Assembly (NCBI GenBank): GCA_025451785.1
Contig: JANWJV010000124.1
Location: 1-64,000, forward strand
Length of the DNA stretch: 64,000 nt
Direction: 5' to 3'
DNA from: Bacteroidia bacterium
Lineage (GTDB): Bacteria > Bacteroidota > Bacteroidia > JANWJV01
The notes below the pieces were generated by a model. That model made no database searches. It was not told the DNA's origin and worked only from the letters and a program-made list of their open reading frames with translations. Position numbers and translations under genes: made by a program. Shown here in pieces: positions 21,186 to 32,300 of the stretch. The first letter of the stretch is position 1. Each line of letters begins with the position of its first letter.

Positions 21186-22529
21186 TTACTGGTGGCTCAG
21201 CGGAATGCTGTAAGTGCCGCTGGCGGTTGTCACTTTAAGGAAATATAATTGCTTGCTAAGCGCGAGGTGCTGATCAACAGGTATCGACAAGGCCTTGCCT
21301 TTCTTTTCTGCCTTCAGCACAGCCACGCGCTGACCGATAGAGCTGTAAAGCTCAATGCTGCTAACGGCGCCCGCTCCTTCAGGAAGTATAACTTCAATGT
21401 GATCGGTAAAGGGGTTAGGGAATGCTTTTGCGGCAGCGCCTTTCGCGTTGCTTGCAACTGCAGTGGTAACAGAGTTCCAGCGTGCGATGCTGTTGGCGTT
21501 AACGCCATCCACATCGAAAAAAGAACCGCCGGCATAAAGTGAACCGTTGAAGGCATACAATGAATAGCAGTAATCATCCATGCCGTTGCCGGTGCTGGGC
21601 GATACATCGTACCATTTGTTGCCATCCCATTTCGCGATGTAGGAGGCAGTAACGCCATCGGCATCGTAAAATTCGCCGCCCGCGTAGAGGTCGCCGTTGT
21701 AGGAGCAAACGGCCCAAACCACATCATCAAGGCCGCTGTTATTTTGGATCGCCACCCATTTGCTTCCGTTGTAAGAAGCAATGTAATCGGCGCTGGTGCC
21801 GTCAACATCTGAAAAAAGTCCGCCGGCGATAAGATCGCCATTGTAAAAGGCAAGCGCGTTAACTACATCGTTGGCTCCATCGGTATTTCCGTTGGGTGCC
21901 ACGCTTGACCAGGTACTGCCGTCCCACTTGGCTATGTAAGTCGCCATAGCGCAGCAGGTCTTTTGAAAAGCGCCGCCGGCATAAAGGTCCGTACCATCGG
22001 AGGCCAAAGCATATACATTGGAGTTAAAGCCCTGGTCAGCGTCCTTCCAGGAGCTGCCGTTCCAGCGGGCTACATAATTTACCGAGTTGCCATCGGCAGT
22101 GGTAAAGGTGCCGCCGGCGAACAATTCGCCGTTGTGTACGGTAAGTGCCATAACAGAACCATCGAGATCGTTATTGCCTAACGATACCCACTTAGAGCCT
22201 GTCCACTTAGCAACGTAATTAGCGCTGTTGCCGCCTGCGTTAAGGAAGTTACCACCGGCGTAAAGCTCGCCGTTATAAACAGCCAGGGCGCGAACGTCGT
22301 TGTCCATCCCTTTGCCAAGTGCCGACCAGCTGCTGCCATCCCATTTTGCTATATAATTAACGGTAATATTTCCTGCTTGCTTAAAATTACCGCCTATATA
22401 CAGGTCGGTGCCCTGCGAAGTAAGCGCGAACACATCAACACCGGCGCCAACGCCAAGTGCCGACCAGGCTTGCGCGAAGGAAGAAAGGCTGATAGCAAGA
22501 AGAAAAGAGGAGAGTAGAAGTTTTTTCAT
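21186..22529 (-). CDS. Tandem paralogue of 19812..21158: seven-repeat beta-propeller-like T9SS protein
   Basis: Same seven-repeat architecture (LYIGGNF, LYAGGNF, LFAGGTF, LYAGGAF, LIAGGLF, LYAGGEF, LYAGGSF) and near-identical sorting domain. Confidence 0.85.
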   Translation of the reverse strand: MKKLLLSSFLLAISLSSFAQAWSALGVGAGVDVFALTSQGTDLYIGGNFKQAGNITVNYIAKWDGSSWSALGKGMDNDVRALAVYNGELYAGGNFLNAGGNSANYVAKWTGSKWVSLGNNDLDGSVMALTVHNGELFAGGTFTTADGNSVNYVARWNGSSWKDADQGFNSNVYALASDGTDLYAGGAFQKTCCAMATYIAKWDGSTWSSVAPNGNTDGANDVVNALAFYNGDLIAGGLFSDVDGTSADYIASYNGSKWVAIQNNSGLDDVVWAVCSYNGDLYAGGEFYDADGVTASYIAKWDGNKWYDVSPSTGNGMDDYCYSLYAFNGSLYAGGSFFDVDGVNANSIARWNSVTTAVASNAKGAAAKAFPNPFTDHIEVILPEGAGAVSSIELYSSIGQRVAVLKAEKKGKALSIPVDQHLALSKQLYFLKVTTASGTYSIPLSHQ

Positions 22530-22580
22530 GGGAGGTTTTTTAAATGAACGGCTAAGGTACGAAACCTGCCGTAAATAAAA

Positions 22581-22609
22581 AACCCTTCCGGCCGGGCCAG
22601 AAGGGTTTC
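22581..22609 (-). terminator. Intrinsic terminator at the end of the act/cox operon
   Basis: AACCCTTCcggcc/gggccaGAAGGGTT hairpin; T-rich run on the minus strand (AAATAAAAAA on +). Confidence 0.75.
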
Positions 22610-22630
22610 AGTTGAAGATCAGCGTTGCAT

Positions 22631-24454
22631 TTAATCGTGCTCTCCTCCGTCGTGCTCTCCGTCCTCAAGAGGAACGGTTTGCGGCACAAAGTCTTTTGAT
22701 TTCCCCGGTTTGCTGTAGTCATAGGCCCAGCGGTGCACCACGGGAAGCTTTCCTGCCCAGTTGCCGTGGATATGGCCAACGCCGTTGGTCCATTCCAGGG
22801 TAGTGGAGTTCCAGGGGTTTTCCGGGGCTTTGGGACCACGGAAAATGCTGTAGAAGAAGTTGAACAGGAAGATCAGCTGGGCGATGGCACCAATGATGGC
22901 CGCCACAGAAACAAATTCGTTGATGTCCATAAGGTTATCGAAGATGGGGAAAGCGGTATTGGAGTAATATCTTCTTGGTACGCCTGCCAGTCCCAGGAAG
23001 TGCATGGGGAAGAACACCGCATAGGCAGAGGCGAAGGTGATCCAGAAGTGGGCATAGCCCAGCTTTTTGTTCATCATCCGTAGGAACAATTTCGGGAACC
23101 AGTGGTATACACCCGCGAACATCCCGAGGATGGCGCTGAGACCCATCACAATGTGGAAGTGCGCCACCACGAAATAAGTATCGTGGATGGGGATATCGAG
23201 CGCTGAGTCAGCGAGGATGATACCGGTAACACCGCCGGAGATAAAGGTCGACACCAGGCCGATGGAGAAAAGCATGGCAGGGGTGAACTGGATATTGCCT
23301 TTCCAGAGGGTGGTAATGTAGTTGAAGGCCTTCACCGCCGATGGTATGGCGATGAGCAGCGTGGTAAATACAAAGACAGATCCCAGGAAGGGGTTCATGC
23401 CGGTGATGAACATGTGGTGGCCCCATACGATGAAGGAGAGGAAGCCGATAGCCAGCATAGAGCCGATCATGGCGCGATAGCCGAAGATGGGCTTGCGTGA
23501 GTTCACCGCGATGATCTCCGAGGCCATGCCGAGGGCAGGCAGCAGCACGATGTATACCTCAGGGTGACCCAGGAACCAGAAAAGGTGCTGGAACAGTACA
23601 GGGCTGCCGCCGGTCGCGTCAAGCGGGTGGCCGTTGATGAAAATGTCTGACAGGTAGAAGCTCGTGCCGAAAGTACGGTCCATGATGAGCAGCACCGCGC
23701 AGGAAAGGAGCACAGGGAATGAAAGCACGCCGAGGATAGCGGTGATGAGGAATGCCCAGATGGTAAGTGGCAGGCGGGTCATTGACATACCCTTGGTGCG
23801 CAGGTTGATAACGGTAATGATGTAGTTAAGGCCGCCAAGAAGTGCTGACACAACGAAGAGCGACATACTGATAAGCCACAGGTCCATGCCCGCGCCCGAT
23901 CCCGGAATGGCTTCCGCCAGGGCACTTAAGGGGGGATACACTGTCCATCCCGCCGATGCCGGCCCGTTCTCTACAAAGAGCGAGGCGAACATAAGGAGAC
24001 TTGACACGAAGAAGAACCAGTACGAAAGCATGTTAAGGAAGCCGGAGGCCATATCGCGCGCGCCTACCTGGTAAGGTATGAGCAGGTTAGAGAAGGTACC
24101 GCTCAGGCCGCCCGTAAGTACGAAGAACACCATGATGGTTCCGTGGATCGTTACCAGCGCGAGGTACATATTGGGGTCCATCACTCCGTCTTTGCCCCAC
24201 TTGTCGCCAAGCATGTAATTGATGAAGGCGAATTTTTCACCAGCTTCACCCCAGGCCAGCTGGAGGCGGAAGAGCGTTGACATGAGCATCGCCACCACCG
24301 CCATGAAGATAGCGGTGATCAGGAACTGCCTGGAGATCATCTTATGATCCTGGCTGAAGACGTATTTCGTTATGAACGTCTCCTGATGATGATGGTGATC
24401 ATCGTGCCCGTGGCCGTGGTGTTCGCCGTGGCCGTGTCCGTGATTATCTGACAT
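22631..24454 (-). CDS. Cytochrome c oxidase subunit I
   Basis: 'WFLGHPEVYIVLLPALGM', 'HDTYFVVAHFHIVMGLSAILGMFAGVYHWFPK'; 607 aa with many TM helices. Confidence 0.97.
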   Translation of the reverse strand: MSDNHGHGHGEHHGHGHDDHHHHQETFITKYVFSQDHKMISRQFLITAIFMAVVAMLMSTLFRLQLAWGEAGEKFAFINYMLGDKWGKDGVMDPNMYLALVTIHGTIMVFFVLTGGLSGTFSNLLIPYQVGARDMASGFLNMLSYWFFFVSSLLMFASLFVENGPASAGWTVYPPLSALAEAIPGSGAGMDLWLISMSLFVVSALLGGLNYIITVINLRTKGMSMTRLPLTIWAFLITAILGVLSFPVLLSCAVLLIMDRTFGTSFYLSDIFINGHPLDATGGSPVLFQHLFWFLGHPEVYIVLLPALGMASEIIAVNSRKPIFGYRAMIGSMLAIGFLSFIVWGHHMFITGMNPFLGSVFVFTTLLIAIPSAVKAFNYITTLWKGNIQFTPAMLFSIGLVSTFISGGVTGIILADSALDIPIHDTYFVVAHFHIVMGLSAILGMFAGVYHWFPKLFLRMMNKKLGYAHFWITFASAYAVFFPMHFLGLAGVPRRYYSNTAFPIFDNLMDINEFVSVAAIIGAIAQLIFLFNFFYSIFRGPKAPENPWNSTTLEWTNGVGHIHGNWAGKLPVVHRWAYDYSKPGKSKDFVPQTVPLEDGEHDGGEHD

Positions 24455-24479
24455 ACTCGTTTATTTTATAATGGTCTCT

Positions 24480-25490
24480 TTATTTTCCTTCCTTGATCTC
24501 CGCAGCGTCGGCAGTAGCAGGGGCTGCGCTGAGATTGGGTTTTTGTTTTTTCAACCAGGCATCAAATTCCTCCTGGGTATCTACAATGATGTTCATCTGC
24601 ATGTTGTAATGGCTGGCTCCGCAGATCTTGTTGCACAGCAGTAAGTATTCAAAGTTCGGGTTGTTGGTGATCTCCTTCATCCTTTTTGACGTGATGGTAG
24701 GAGTAAAGTGCAGGAAGGTGATCATACCGGGCACCGCGTTCATCTGCTGGCGGAAGTGCGGCATATAAGCGCTGTGGATCACGTCGCGCGAGCGGATCTT
24801 GAACTCCACAGGCTGGTTTATAGGGATGTGGAACTCGCCCTTCACAGTAAAGTCGTCAGCGGTCTTGGGGTCGTTAGCGTCAACGCCAAGGGGATTGCTG
24901 GCAGTAATAAGCTTGTAGCTGAAACCACCAAGGGTATTGTCGGTGCCGGCATAACGCGCGGTCCAGTCGAACTGTTTTGCGTACAGCTCAATGATACGCA
25001 TATTGGGGTCGGCGGGAGCGGTAATGGTGGTCCACGATTTAAGACCCAGGATGATGATCACCGCCAGCACCACTGCGGGAACGGTGGTCCAGAGGATCTC
25101 CAGTTTGTTGTTATGGGGATAGTAATGCGCTACCGCGTTGTCGCGGCCGTAGTATTTGTAAGAGAACCAGAAAAGCAGCACGTTGGTGATGATGAACACC
25201 ACCCAAATGATGATGAAGTTGAAGTTAAGAAGCCAGTCGAGCTCAACACCTTCGATGGATGCGGCTACCGGCAGGAGCTTGTCCTTGTACTTGATCACCT
25301 GCCAAAAACAGAAGAGCATAAAGGTGACCATGAACCAGAACATCAGCTTACCGTTCCTGCGGTTGTCAGCTTCTTTGATCTCGTAATGGCGGGTCCCTTT
25401 CAATTCCGAAGCGAGCTCGAACACTCTCATCAGCTGGGTGGCAGCGATGATGCCGAGCAGGATGGCCGAATAAACTAAAAACTTGATCAT
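24480..25490 (-). CDS. Cytochrome c oxidase subunit II (CuA, no fused haem c)
   Basis: CuA motif 'CNKICGASHYNMQM'; N-terminal TM helices; no CxxCH after the CuA domain. Confidence 0.95.
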   Translation of the reverse strand: MIKFLVYSAILLGIIAATQLMRVFELASELKGTRHYEIKEADNRRNGKLMFWFMVTFMLFCFWQVIKYKDKLLPVAASIEGVELDWLLNFNFIIIWVVFIITNVLLFWFSYKYYGRDNAVAHYYPHNNKLEILWTTVPAVVLAVIIILGLKSWTTITAPADPNMRIIELYAKQFDWTARYAGTDNTLGGFSYKLITASNPLGVDANDPKTADDFTVKGEFHIPINQPVEFKIRSRDVIHSAYMPHFRQQMNAVPGMITFLHFTPTITSKRMKEITNNPNFEYLLLCNKICGASHYNMQMNIIVDTQEEFDAWLKKQKPNLSAAPATADAAEIKEGK

Positions 25491-25536
25491 ACGCGATGAA
25501 TTTTATTTAATGTTTCTTCTTCGATACGTTTTACAA

Positions 25537-26754
25537 TCAGGTACTGTGATGGAGGCTTTCGTCCAGGTACGGGTGGTTCTTCACCAGCAGCGGGGCTTTG
25601 GCCAGGTTACTGAGCACGATAAAAACGAACAGGCCGAGGAACCCGGCGAACATGCCGATCTCGGTGAATCCAAAATGCTTGTGTTCATGTACTGCGGCAG
25701 GCATGATCATGGTATACACATCGAAGTAATGGCCTGCGGTGATGATGATTCCCACGAAGGTGAGGAAGCCGGCATTGCGCTTGGCATCTCTCGACATGAG
25801 GAACAGCATCGGGAAGGCGAAGTTCGTAAAGAACATTCCCCACAGGATGCCGCGGTAGCCGAACTCGTGCAGCCTGTCGTAATAATAGCTTACTTCTTCA
25901 GGCATGTTGGTGTACCAGATAAGCATGAACTGCATAAAGAACAAGTAGGTCCAGAGGAAACTGATGGCGAACATCCATTTTCCAAGGTCGTGGATGGTGC
26001 TTTCAGTAACAAACTCCATGTAGCCCTGGCTCTTCAGGTGCAGGGTAAGAAGGATGATGGTGATCAGCGCGGTGATCCACATTCCGGAAAAGGTATACCA
26101 TCCGAACATGGTGCTGAACCAGTGTGTGTCGATCGACATGATCCAGTCCCAGGAGCAGGTGGAAGAAGTAACGCCGAAGAACACCAGGAAGATAGCGGCG
26201 CTCTTCATATTGCTGAAGTGGATCACGTGGTTGCTGTCGCCGTTCAGGTCAGCGTCGAGCGAGCGCTTGCGGAACAGGCGCTGGAAGCCCGACCAAACAA
26301 CAACATAAACAATAGCCCTGCCCATGAAGAAGATGGGTCCGAGGTATCCCATTTTACCCTGGATCAGCTCGTCGTGTTTCACCACTTCGGGATCCATGAA
26401 CTCGTAGATATGATGCACACCCAGTTCGCCCAGGATCAGGAAGAGCAACATGATACCCGCGCCAATGGGCAGGTAGCATGATACGGCTTCGATCACACGT
26501 TTAACGGTAGTAGCCCATGCAGCTTCCGCGGCGTATTGCAGCGCCAGGAAGAAAGTGGCAGCGAGGCCAATGGCCATGAAGAAGAAGGTGTTCAGGAGCA
26601 GGTTGGCCCAAAACCGGTTGTGATGGTAATGGTCCTCCATGCCTTCGGGGGCGTGGTCAGTGATGAAACCCACGATCATGGCGATGAGGCCAATGCCCAT
26701 CAGCACGAAGGTCGCCTTCTTGAGCCTGTCAGGGAATGTATAGGTTAAATTCAT
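25537..26754 (-). CDS. actF: Alternative complex III subunit ActF (quinol:cytochrome c oxidoreductase membrane subunit)
   Basis: Operon position and multi-TM composition; 'SCSWDWIMSIDTHWFSTMFGWYTFSGMW'. Confidence 0.9.
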   Translation of the reverse strand: MNLTYTFPDRLKKATFVLMGIGLIAMIVGFITDHAPEGMEDHYHHNRFWANLLLNTFFFMAIGLAATFFLALQYAAEAAWATTVKRVIEAVSCYLPIGAGIMLLFLILGELGVHHIYEFMDPEVVKHDELIQGKMGYLGPIFFMGRAIVYVVVWSGFQRLFRKRSLDADLNGDSNHVIHFSNMKSAAIFLVFFGVTSSTCSWDWIMSIDTHWFSTMFGWYTFSGMWITALITIILLTLHLKSQGYMEFVTESTIHDLGKWMFAISFLWTYLFFMQFMLIWYTNMPEEVSYYYDRLHEFGYRGILWGMFFTNFAFPMLFLMSRDAKRNAGFLTFVGIIITAGHYFDVYTMIMPAAVHEHKHFGFTEIGMFAGFLGLFVFIVLSNLAKAPLLVKNHPYLDESLHHST

Positions 26755-26765
26755 AATCAGGTAAA

Positions 26766-27404
26766 TTATTTATGTTCTCCTTTATGTTCTTCTGTTGCTT
26801 TTGCGCCTTCAGCTGCAGGTGCTGCGGTACTGTCCTTCGCTGCAGGTGCGGCCCCTTCGGGATTCTGAAGCTTTTGTACATAATGCACCAGCTTCCAGCG
26901 CTCTTCAATGCTGAGCAGCGAGCGGTGCGATCCCATCAGGCCTTTGCCATAAGTAATAGAATGAAATATCTTTCCTTCGGGAAGGCCTTTTATCGCTCCT
27001 GAGGAATAAGAAGGAGGAGCACCGGGAAGTTTTTGCCCTACTTTACCGTCGCCCCCGCCAGCCGTGCCGTGGCAGTGCACACAAAACTTACCGTAAAGTA
27101 CTTCGCCTTCCGCGAGCACTTCGGGACTTTTCAAAATGGGGTTCTTCAGCAGTCGTCCTGCGGCAGAATATCCTCCTGTATCGTTCGCGAAAGGATAGGG
27201 CAGGTAACCACGGGCGATGGTGCCTGCAGGAGGCATCATGTTGGCCGACATCGTGTCGCCATCCAGCGTCGTCATCATATTGGTCTCGAACGAAGGAGAA
27301 CGGTACATGTCAGGCATGTATTCCACTCCCGGGCTGTTGGCGTCCTTTTTACCGCAGGCGCCCATCAGCACAAGAACAGAGATACCGGTGATGAGTTTCT
27401 TCAT
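26766..27404 (-). CDS. actE: Alternative complex III subunit ActE, mono-haem cytochrome c lipoprotein
   Basis: Lipobox 'LMGACGKK'; 'GKFCVHCHGTAGGGDGKVGQKLPGAPPSY'; operon position. Confidence 0.9.
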   Translation of the reverse strand: MKKLITGISVLVLMGACGKKDANSPGVEYMPDMYRSPSFETNMMTTLDGDTMSANMMPPAGTIARGYLPYPFANDTGGYSAAGRLLKNPILKSPEVLAEGEVLYGKFCVHCHGTAGGGDGKVGQKLPGAPPSYSSGAIKGLPEGKIFHSITYGKGLMGSHRSLLSIEERWKLVHYVQKLQNPEGAAPAAKDSTAAPAAEGAKATEEHKGEHK

Positions 27405-27424
27405 ATTAACAGGTCGTTACTTTA

Positions 27425-27946
27425 TTAATGTTTAATGTTCACTTCCGAAGCACCGGTCTTTTTGAGGGTCGACTCGATAGCGCTCTTCTGCGCGTCGCTT
27501 GCCTCCAAAAGGATCAGGAACTTATTGTCGGTGGTCCTGGGGTCGGGATTCTTCGGGGTAACACCGGGAAGGATCCAGCTTCTCAGGAAAAAGGTGATGG
27601 CCATGCCGTGCGCCGCGCAAAGCACGGTACATTCGAAAGTGATAGGAACAAAAGCCGGTATGTTCATGTAGTAGGCGAAGCTGGGCTTGCCGCCAATGTC
27701 GGTAGGCCAGTCGTGCACCATCATGTACCACATCATGAGCGTGCCGAGCGAAGTGCCGGTAATGCCGTAAAGGAAAGAAGTGATGGCGATACGGGTACGC
27801 TTCAGGCCCATGGCATGGTCGAGGCCGTGCACGGGGAAGGGCGTGAACACGTCCTTGATGCTGATGCCCTGCGAACGAAGTGCGCTAACGCCTTCGATCA
27901 GCTGCACCTCATCGTCGTAGATTCCGTGAATGACTGTTTTGCTCAT
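27425..27946 (-). CDS. actD: Alternative complex III subunit ActD (DUF3341)
   Basis: 'HGIYDDEVQLIEGVSALRSQGISIKDVFTPFPVHGLDHAMGLKRTRI'; operon position. Confidence 0.92.
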   Translation of the reverse strand: MSKTVIHGIYDDEVQLIEGVSALRSQGISIKDVFTPFPVHGLDHAMGLKRTRIAITSFLYGITGTSLGTLMMWYMMVHDWPTDIGGKPSFAYYMNIPAFVPITFECTVLCAAHGMAITFFLRSWILPGVTPKNPDPRTTDNKFLILLEASDAQKSAIESTLKKTGASEVNIKH

Positions 27947-27965
27947 ATGCTGTTATATCTGAATA

Positions 27966-29345
27966 TTAATGATGTGCGTTGCCTTTCTTATACTGTATGC
28001 TTGATGACTTCACAATACTTTTCAATTCGGCTTGCGCGATCACAGGGAACACCCTCGCGAAGAGCAGGAAGAAGGTGAAGAACATGCCGATGGTTCCGAT
28101 GAAGATGCCCACATCCACGAAAGTGGGGGAGTACATGTTCCAGGAAGAAGGCAGGTGTGTACGGCAAAGTGTGGGTACGATGATCACGAAGCGCTCGAAC
28201 CACATGCCGATGTTCACCACGATAGACATAAAGAAAGTGAAGGCCAGGTTGGTGCGCAGCTTTTTGAACCAGAAGATCTGCGGCGAAAGCACGTTACAGG
28301 TCATCATGGCGGCATAGGCCCACCAATAGGGTCCCGTCGCCCGGTTGAGGAAGGCATATTGTTCGTATTCCACACCCGAGTACCAGGAGATGAACAGCTC
28401 GGTAAGGTAAGCGATACCTACCAGCGACCCGGTAACGATGATAACGATGTTCATATACTCCACGTGCTTCACGGTGATGTAATGCTCCAGGTTGAACACC
28501 TTGCGCATGATGAGCAGCAGGGTCAATACCATGGCGAAGCCGGAGAAGATAGCACCGGCAACGAAATAGGGCGGGAAGATGGTGGTGTGCCAGCCGGGAA
28601 CTACCGATGTGGCGAAGTCGGTGGATACAATAGAGTGTACAGAGAATACCAGGGGGGTGCTGAGGCCGGCAAGTACCAGCGACACTTCCTCGAAACGCTG
28701 CCAGTCCTTGGCCCTTCCGCTCCATCCGAAGCTGAGTATTGTGTAGATCTTTTTGGCCATCGGCTTGGTCATCCTGTCGCGGATCATGGCGAAATCAGGG
28801 ATGAGGCCGGTATACCAGAACACAAGTGATACAGAGAAATAGGTCGATACCGCGAACACGTCCCAGAGGAGTGGTGAGTTGAAGTTCACCCAGAGGGAAC
28901 CGAACTGGTTCGGAAGGGGGAACAGCCAGTAGTCGAGCCAGGGGCGGCCGGTGTGCAGCACTACGAAGATGGCCGCGCACATTACCGCAAAGATCGTCAT
29001 CGCTTCCGCGGAACGGTTGATGGCCATTCTCCATTTCTGACGGAATAGCAAAAGCACCGCCGAGATCAGGGTTCCCGCGTGGCCGATACCGATCCACCAT
29101 ACGAAATTGGTGATGTCCCATGCCCAGTCAACACCGTTGTTAGAGCCCCACACCCCGATACCGGTACCGATGGTGTAAGCAAGGCACCCGATCCCCCACA
29201 TGAAAGCGACGAAGGAGATGGTGAACACGATCCACCACTGCCTGTTGGGCTTGCTCTTAATCGGCCTGATGATATCGTCAGATATATCGCTGTACGATTT
29301 CTCGACGATAATTAAGGGCTCCCTGATTGCTGATTCCTTATGCAT
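27966..29345 (-). CDS. actC: Alternative complex III subunit ActC (NrfD/PsrC-like)
   Basis: 459-aa multi-TM NrfD-like; 'WAWDITNFVWWIGIGHAGTLISAVLLLFRQKWR'. Confidence 0.93.
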   Translation of the reverse strand: MHKESAIREPLIIVEKSYSDISDDIIRPIKSKPNRQWWIVFTISFVAFMWGIGCLAYTIGTGIGVWGSNNGVDWAWDITNFVWWIGIGHAGTLISAVLLLFRQKWRMAINRSAEAMTIFAVMCAAIFVVLHTGRPWLDYWLFPLPNQFGSLWVNFNSPLLWDVFAVSTYFSVSLVFWYTGLIPDFAMIRDRMTKPMAKKIYTILSFGWSGRAKDWQRFEEVSLVLAGLSTPLVFSVHSIVSTDFATSVVPGWHTTIFPPYFVAGAIFSGFAMVLTLLLIMRKVFNLEHYITVKHVEYMNIVIIVTGSLVGIAYLTELFISWYSGVEYEQYAFLNRATGPYWWAYAAMMTCNVLSPQIFWFKKLRTNLAFTFFMSIVVNIGMWFERFVIIVPTLCRTHLPSSWNMYSPTFVDVGIFIGTIGMFFTFFLLFARVFPVIAQAELKSIVKSSSIQYKKGNAHH

Positions 29346-29379
29346 ATCTTACATTATATAGGTGTTCGATCAAAAACGA

Positions 29380-32300
29380 TTACGATTCTTTTTTCTCTTC
29401 GTGCTTCTCTTCATGCTTTTCTTCCTGATGCTCTTCGTGTTTCTCTTCGTGGTGCATCTCGGTAGGCGCACAGTTCCTTACTTTCACTTTGTAAGAAACA
29501 GTGGGCTGGAAGTTCATCTCTTCGAGCATGAAATAGTTCCGTTCATCTCTCGCCTTCGTTACCGCGCTTTCAGCGTCGTTGAGGTCGCCGAACACGATAG
29601 CGTTAGTAGGACAAGCCTGCGCGCAGGCGGTTTGGATGCTGCCATCCACCAGCTTGGCTCCAGCCTTTTTGGCTTCGAGCTTGCCAGCCTGTACGCGCTG
29701 TATGCACATAGAGCATTTCTCCATTACACCCCTTGAGCGAACCACCACATCGGGGTTCAGCACCATGCGGCCCAGGTCGTCCTGCGCGGGGTTAAAAGTG
29801 TAGTCGGTATTGGCGTTGTAGTTATACCAGTTAAAGCGCCTTACTTTGTAAGGACAGTTGTTAGCGCAATACCTTGTTCCCACACAGCGGTTATAGGTCA
29901 TTACGTTAAGGCCGTCAGAAGTGTGGTTGGTGGCGATCACCGGGCAAACGGTTTCGCAGGGAGCCTGGTTACAGTGCTGGCACATCACCGGCTGGAAGAT
30001 CACTTTCGGGTTCAGCTCGGCGGGTTTTTCCATGTCAAGATACATGGATACGGCGCCTTCGCCTTTCTCTTCCGCCACGTGCTCGTTCATATCGCTTTCG
30101 TAATAGCGGTCAATACGGATCCAGAGCATTTCGCGGGTGCGCATCACCTGGTCCTTACCTACCACTGCCACGTTGTTTTCGGCAGTACATCCTACCACGC
30201 AAGCACCGCAGCCAATGCAGGAGGTAAGGTCGATGGTCAATCCCCAGCGGTGGCCGAGGCGGTCGAACTTATCCCAAAGGGTAACATCGGTAGGGTTCTT
30301 CAGGCCGCTGTGCGTATGGAGCATCTCGCGCTCGTTGCCTGCGCTGGCATCCTTCTTAAATTCTTCGAGGGTGGTCGACTTGGCAAGGTGCCTGCCCATC
30401 ATGGTGTGATGGATCTGCGTACCCGCAAGCTTGTAATATTCATTGGCGTTCTCGATCTTCACATCGAAAGCGGCATACATCATCTGGTTGTTCACCATCT
30501 GAACCAGCGGATAGGCGTTCTGACCTACCACACCTACTTTGTCGCTCAGCATTCCAGCCTTGGTCCTGCCGTAGCCGAGAGCAATGCCTACAGTACCGGG
30601 CATCTGGCCGGGCTGCGGGAACACAGGAAGTTTCAGCGTTACGCCGCCCACGGTGATGTTCACCAGGCTGGCATCGCGGTCCTGCCTTTCCATAAGGCTA
30701 AGGTTCATGATCTTCATGTCGATAGGCGACATGGTAACATAGTTGTCCCAGGTCACACGGGTGATGGGATCAGGAAGTTCCTGCAGCCAGGGGTTGTTGG
30801 CCTGGAGGCCGTTGCCGGGACCTGCCTTTTCATAAAGAGCAAGTTCGAAGGCTCCGCCCTTGGGCCATTTGGCGATCATGCCAGCGGCTTCGCCGGCCGA
30901 CATTTTGGGAGCGGGTTCTGTTTTAACATCCACTACCATTTCCTGCTTGAACATGCCGGCGCCTGAAATGCTAACAGTATCTTTCTTAGTGTTCTTCGCT
31001 TCGTCCTTGCCGCTGTCGGTCTCTCCGGAGGGCATCAGGACCTTACCGGTGCCAACTGTAACCGCACCGTCGTGCAGTGAGTTGTTCCAGAATTCGGTAA
31101 ACATCATGTACTTGCCTTGCATGGGATACACGCGCTCGCTCCATATCTTTTGTATGTAGGAATGGTAATCCATTTTATTACCGGCCCAGTGCAGCAGTGT
31201 TTGCTGTGCCTGTCGGGTGCCTTCGTGGCGGGGCTTGGCGAAGAGAGGCATAATGGCCGGCTGCTGGAGGCTGTAATGCGCCAGACTGGGGTTCGCGTCG
31301 TTCCATGATTCCAGGTAGTGGCTGTCGGGACAAACGTAATCGGCCCACTCGGCGGTCTCATCGATGCGGTCGGCAAAGGAAACTTTCAGTCCTACCTTTT
31401 TATAAGCTTCAGCGAAGCCTGCGGAGGCGGGGGCGGTATAAACGGGGTTCGTATTATAAGTGATGAGGGCGGCTACTTTACCGGCTTTCATATCGTTCAC
31501 CAGTTCGGCAAACTCATCGTCCATGCCCTGGCGTACATAAGAGGGCGAGTCCATATCGAGGGTGCTGCCGTAGTTGTTCAGCATGGTGTTGATGCCGTTC
31601 ACCAGCACCTGGCAGGCGGTATCGTTAACGCCGCATACCACCAGCGAAGCACCTTTGTTAGCGGCAAGCCACTTAGCGGTTTCGGCTATCTTGGCATCGG
31701 CAGGTGTAGCTGAAGATGCTACCGCTGTTCCGCCGCAGAGGGCCGCAACGGCATTGTATAAGTTGGCCACGGTGGCGCCCATGTGTGAGGGCTTCACGTG
31801 GGCGCGCTCGTCGGCATTAGCGCCGGTAAGCGAAAGGTTTGATTCGAACTGTACGTGCTTCGACATTTCCGAATTAGCCTTGCTGAGCTTGCGGCCCATG
31901 GAATATCCTTTGGCGTGCTCGATGGGCGATACCCAGTTGAGGAGGAAGTCGGCGCCGATGCTCACGATCACTTTCGCTTTTTCGAAATGATAAGTGGGCA
32001 GTACGGCTTTTTCGAAGCTGTTCCAGTTGGCTTTCAGCATGCCGGAGCAGGATACCGCGTCGTACTGAACGTGTTTCACGTTGCCGTACTTGGCAGCGAA
32101 CTCGGCGATGGCAGCCTTGGTAGAAGGGCTGATGATGGTGGAGCTGAGGATGCGGATGGCACCACCGGTAGAAGCAATAGAAGTAAGCTTACTTCCAATT
32201 TCTTTATCTACAGTATCCCAGGTCGACTCAGCGCCTTTCGCGTAAGGACCTTTGATCCTGCTGCCGTCATATAATGAGAGCACGGAACCCTGGATACGGG

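Noticed and set aside
25483-26481. 332-aa + strand ORF
   Set aside because: Antisense to actF; low-complexity charged shadow translation
29923-30966. 347-aa + strand ORF inside actB
   Set aside because: Antisense to ActB; composition of a shadow ORF (many His/Val/Gly), no start context or domain
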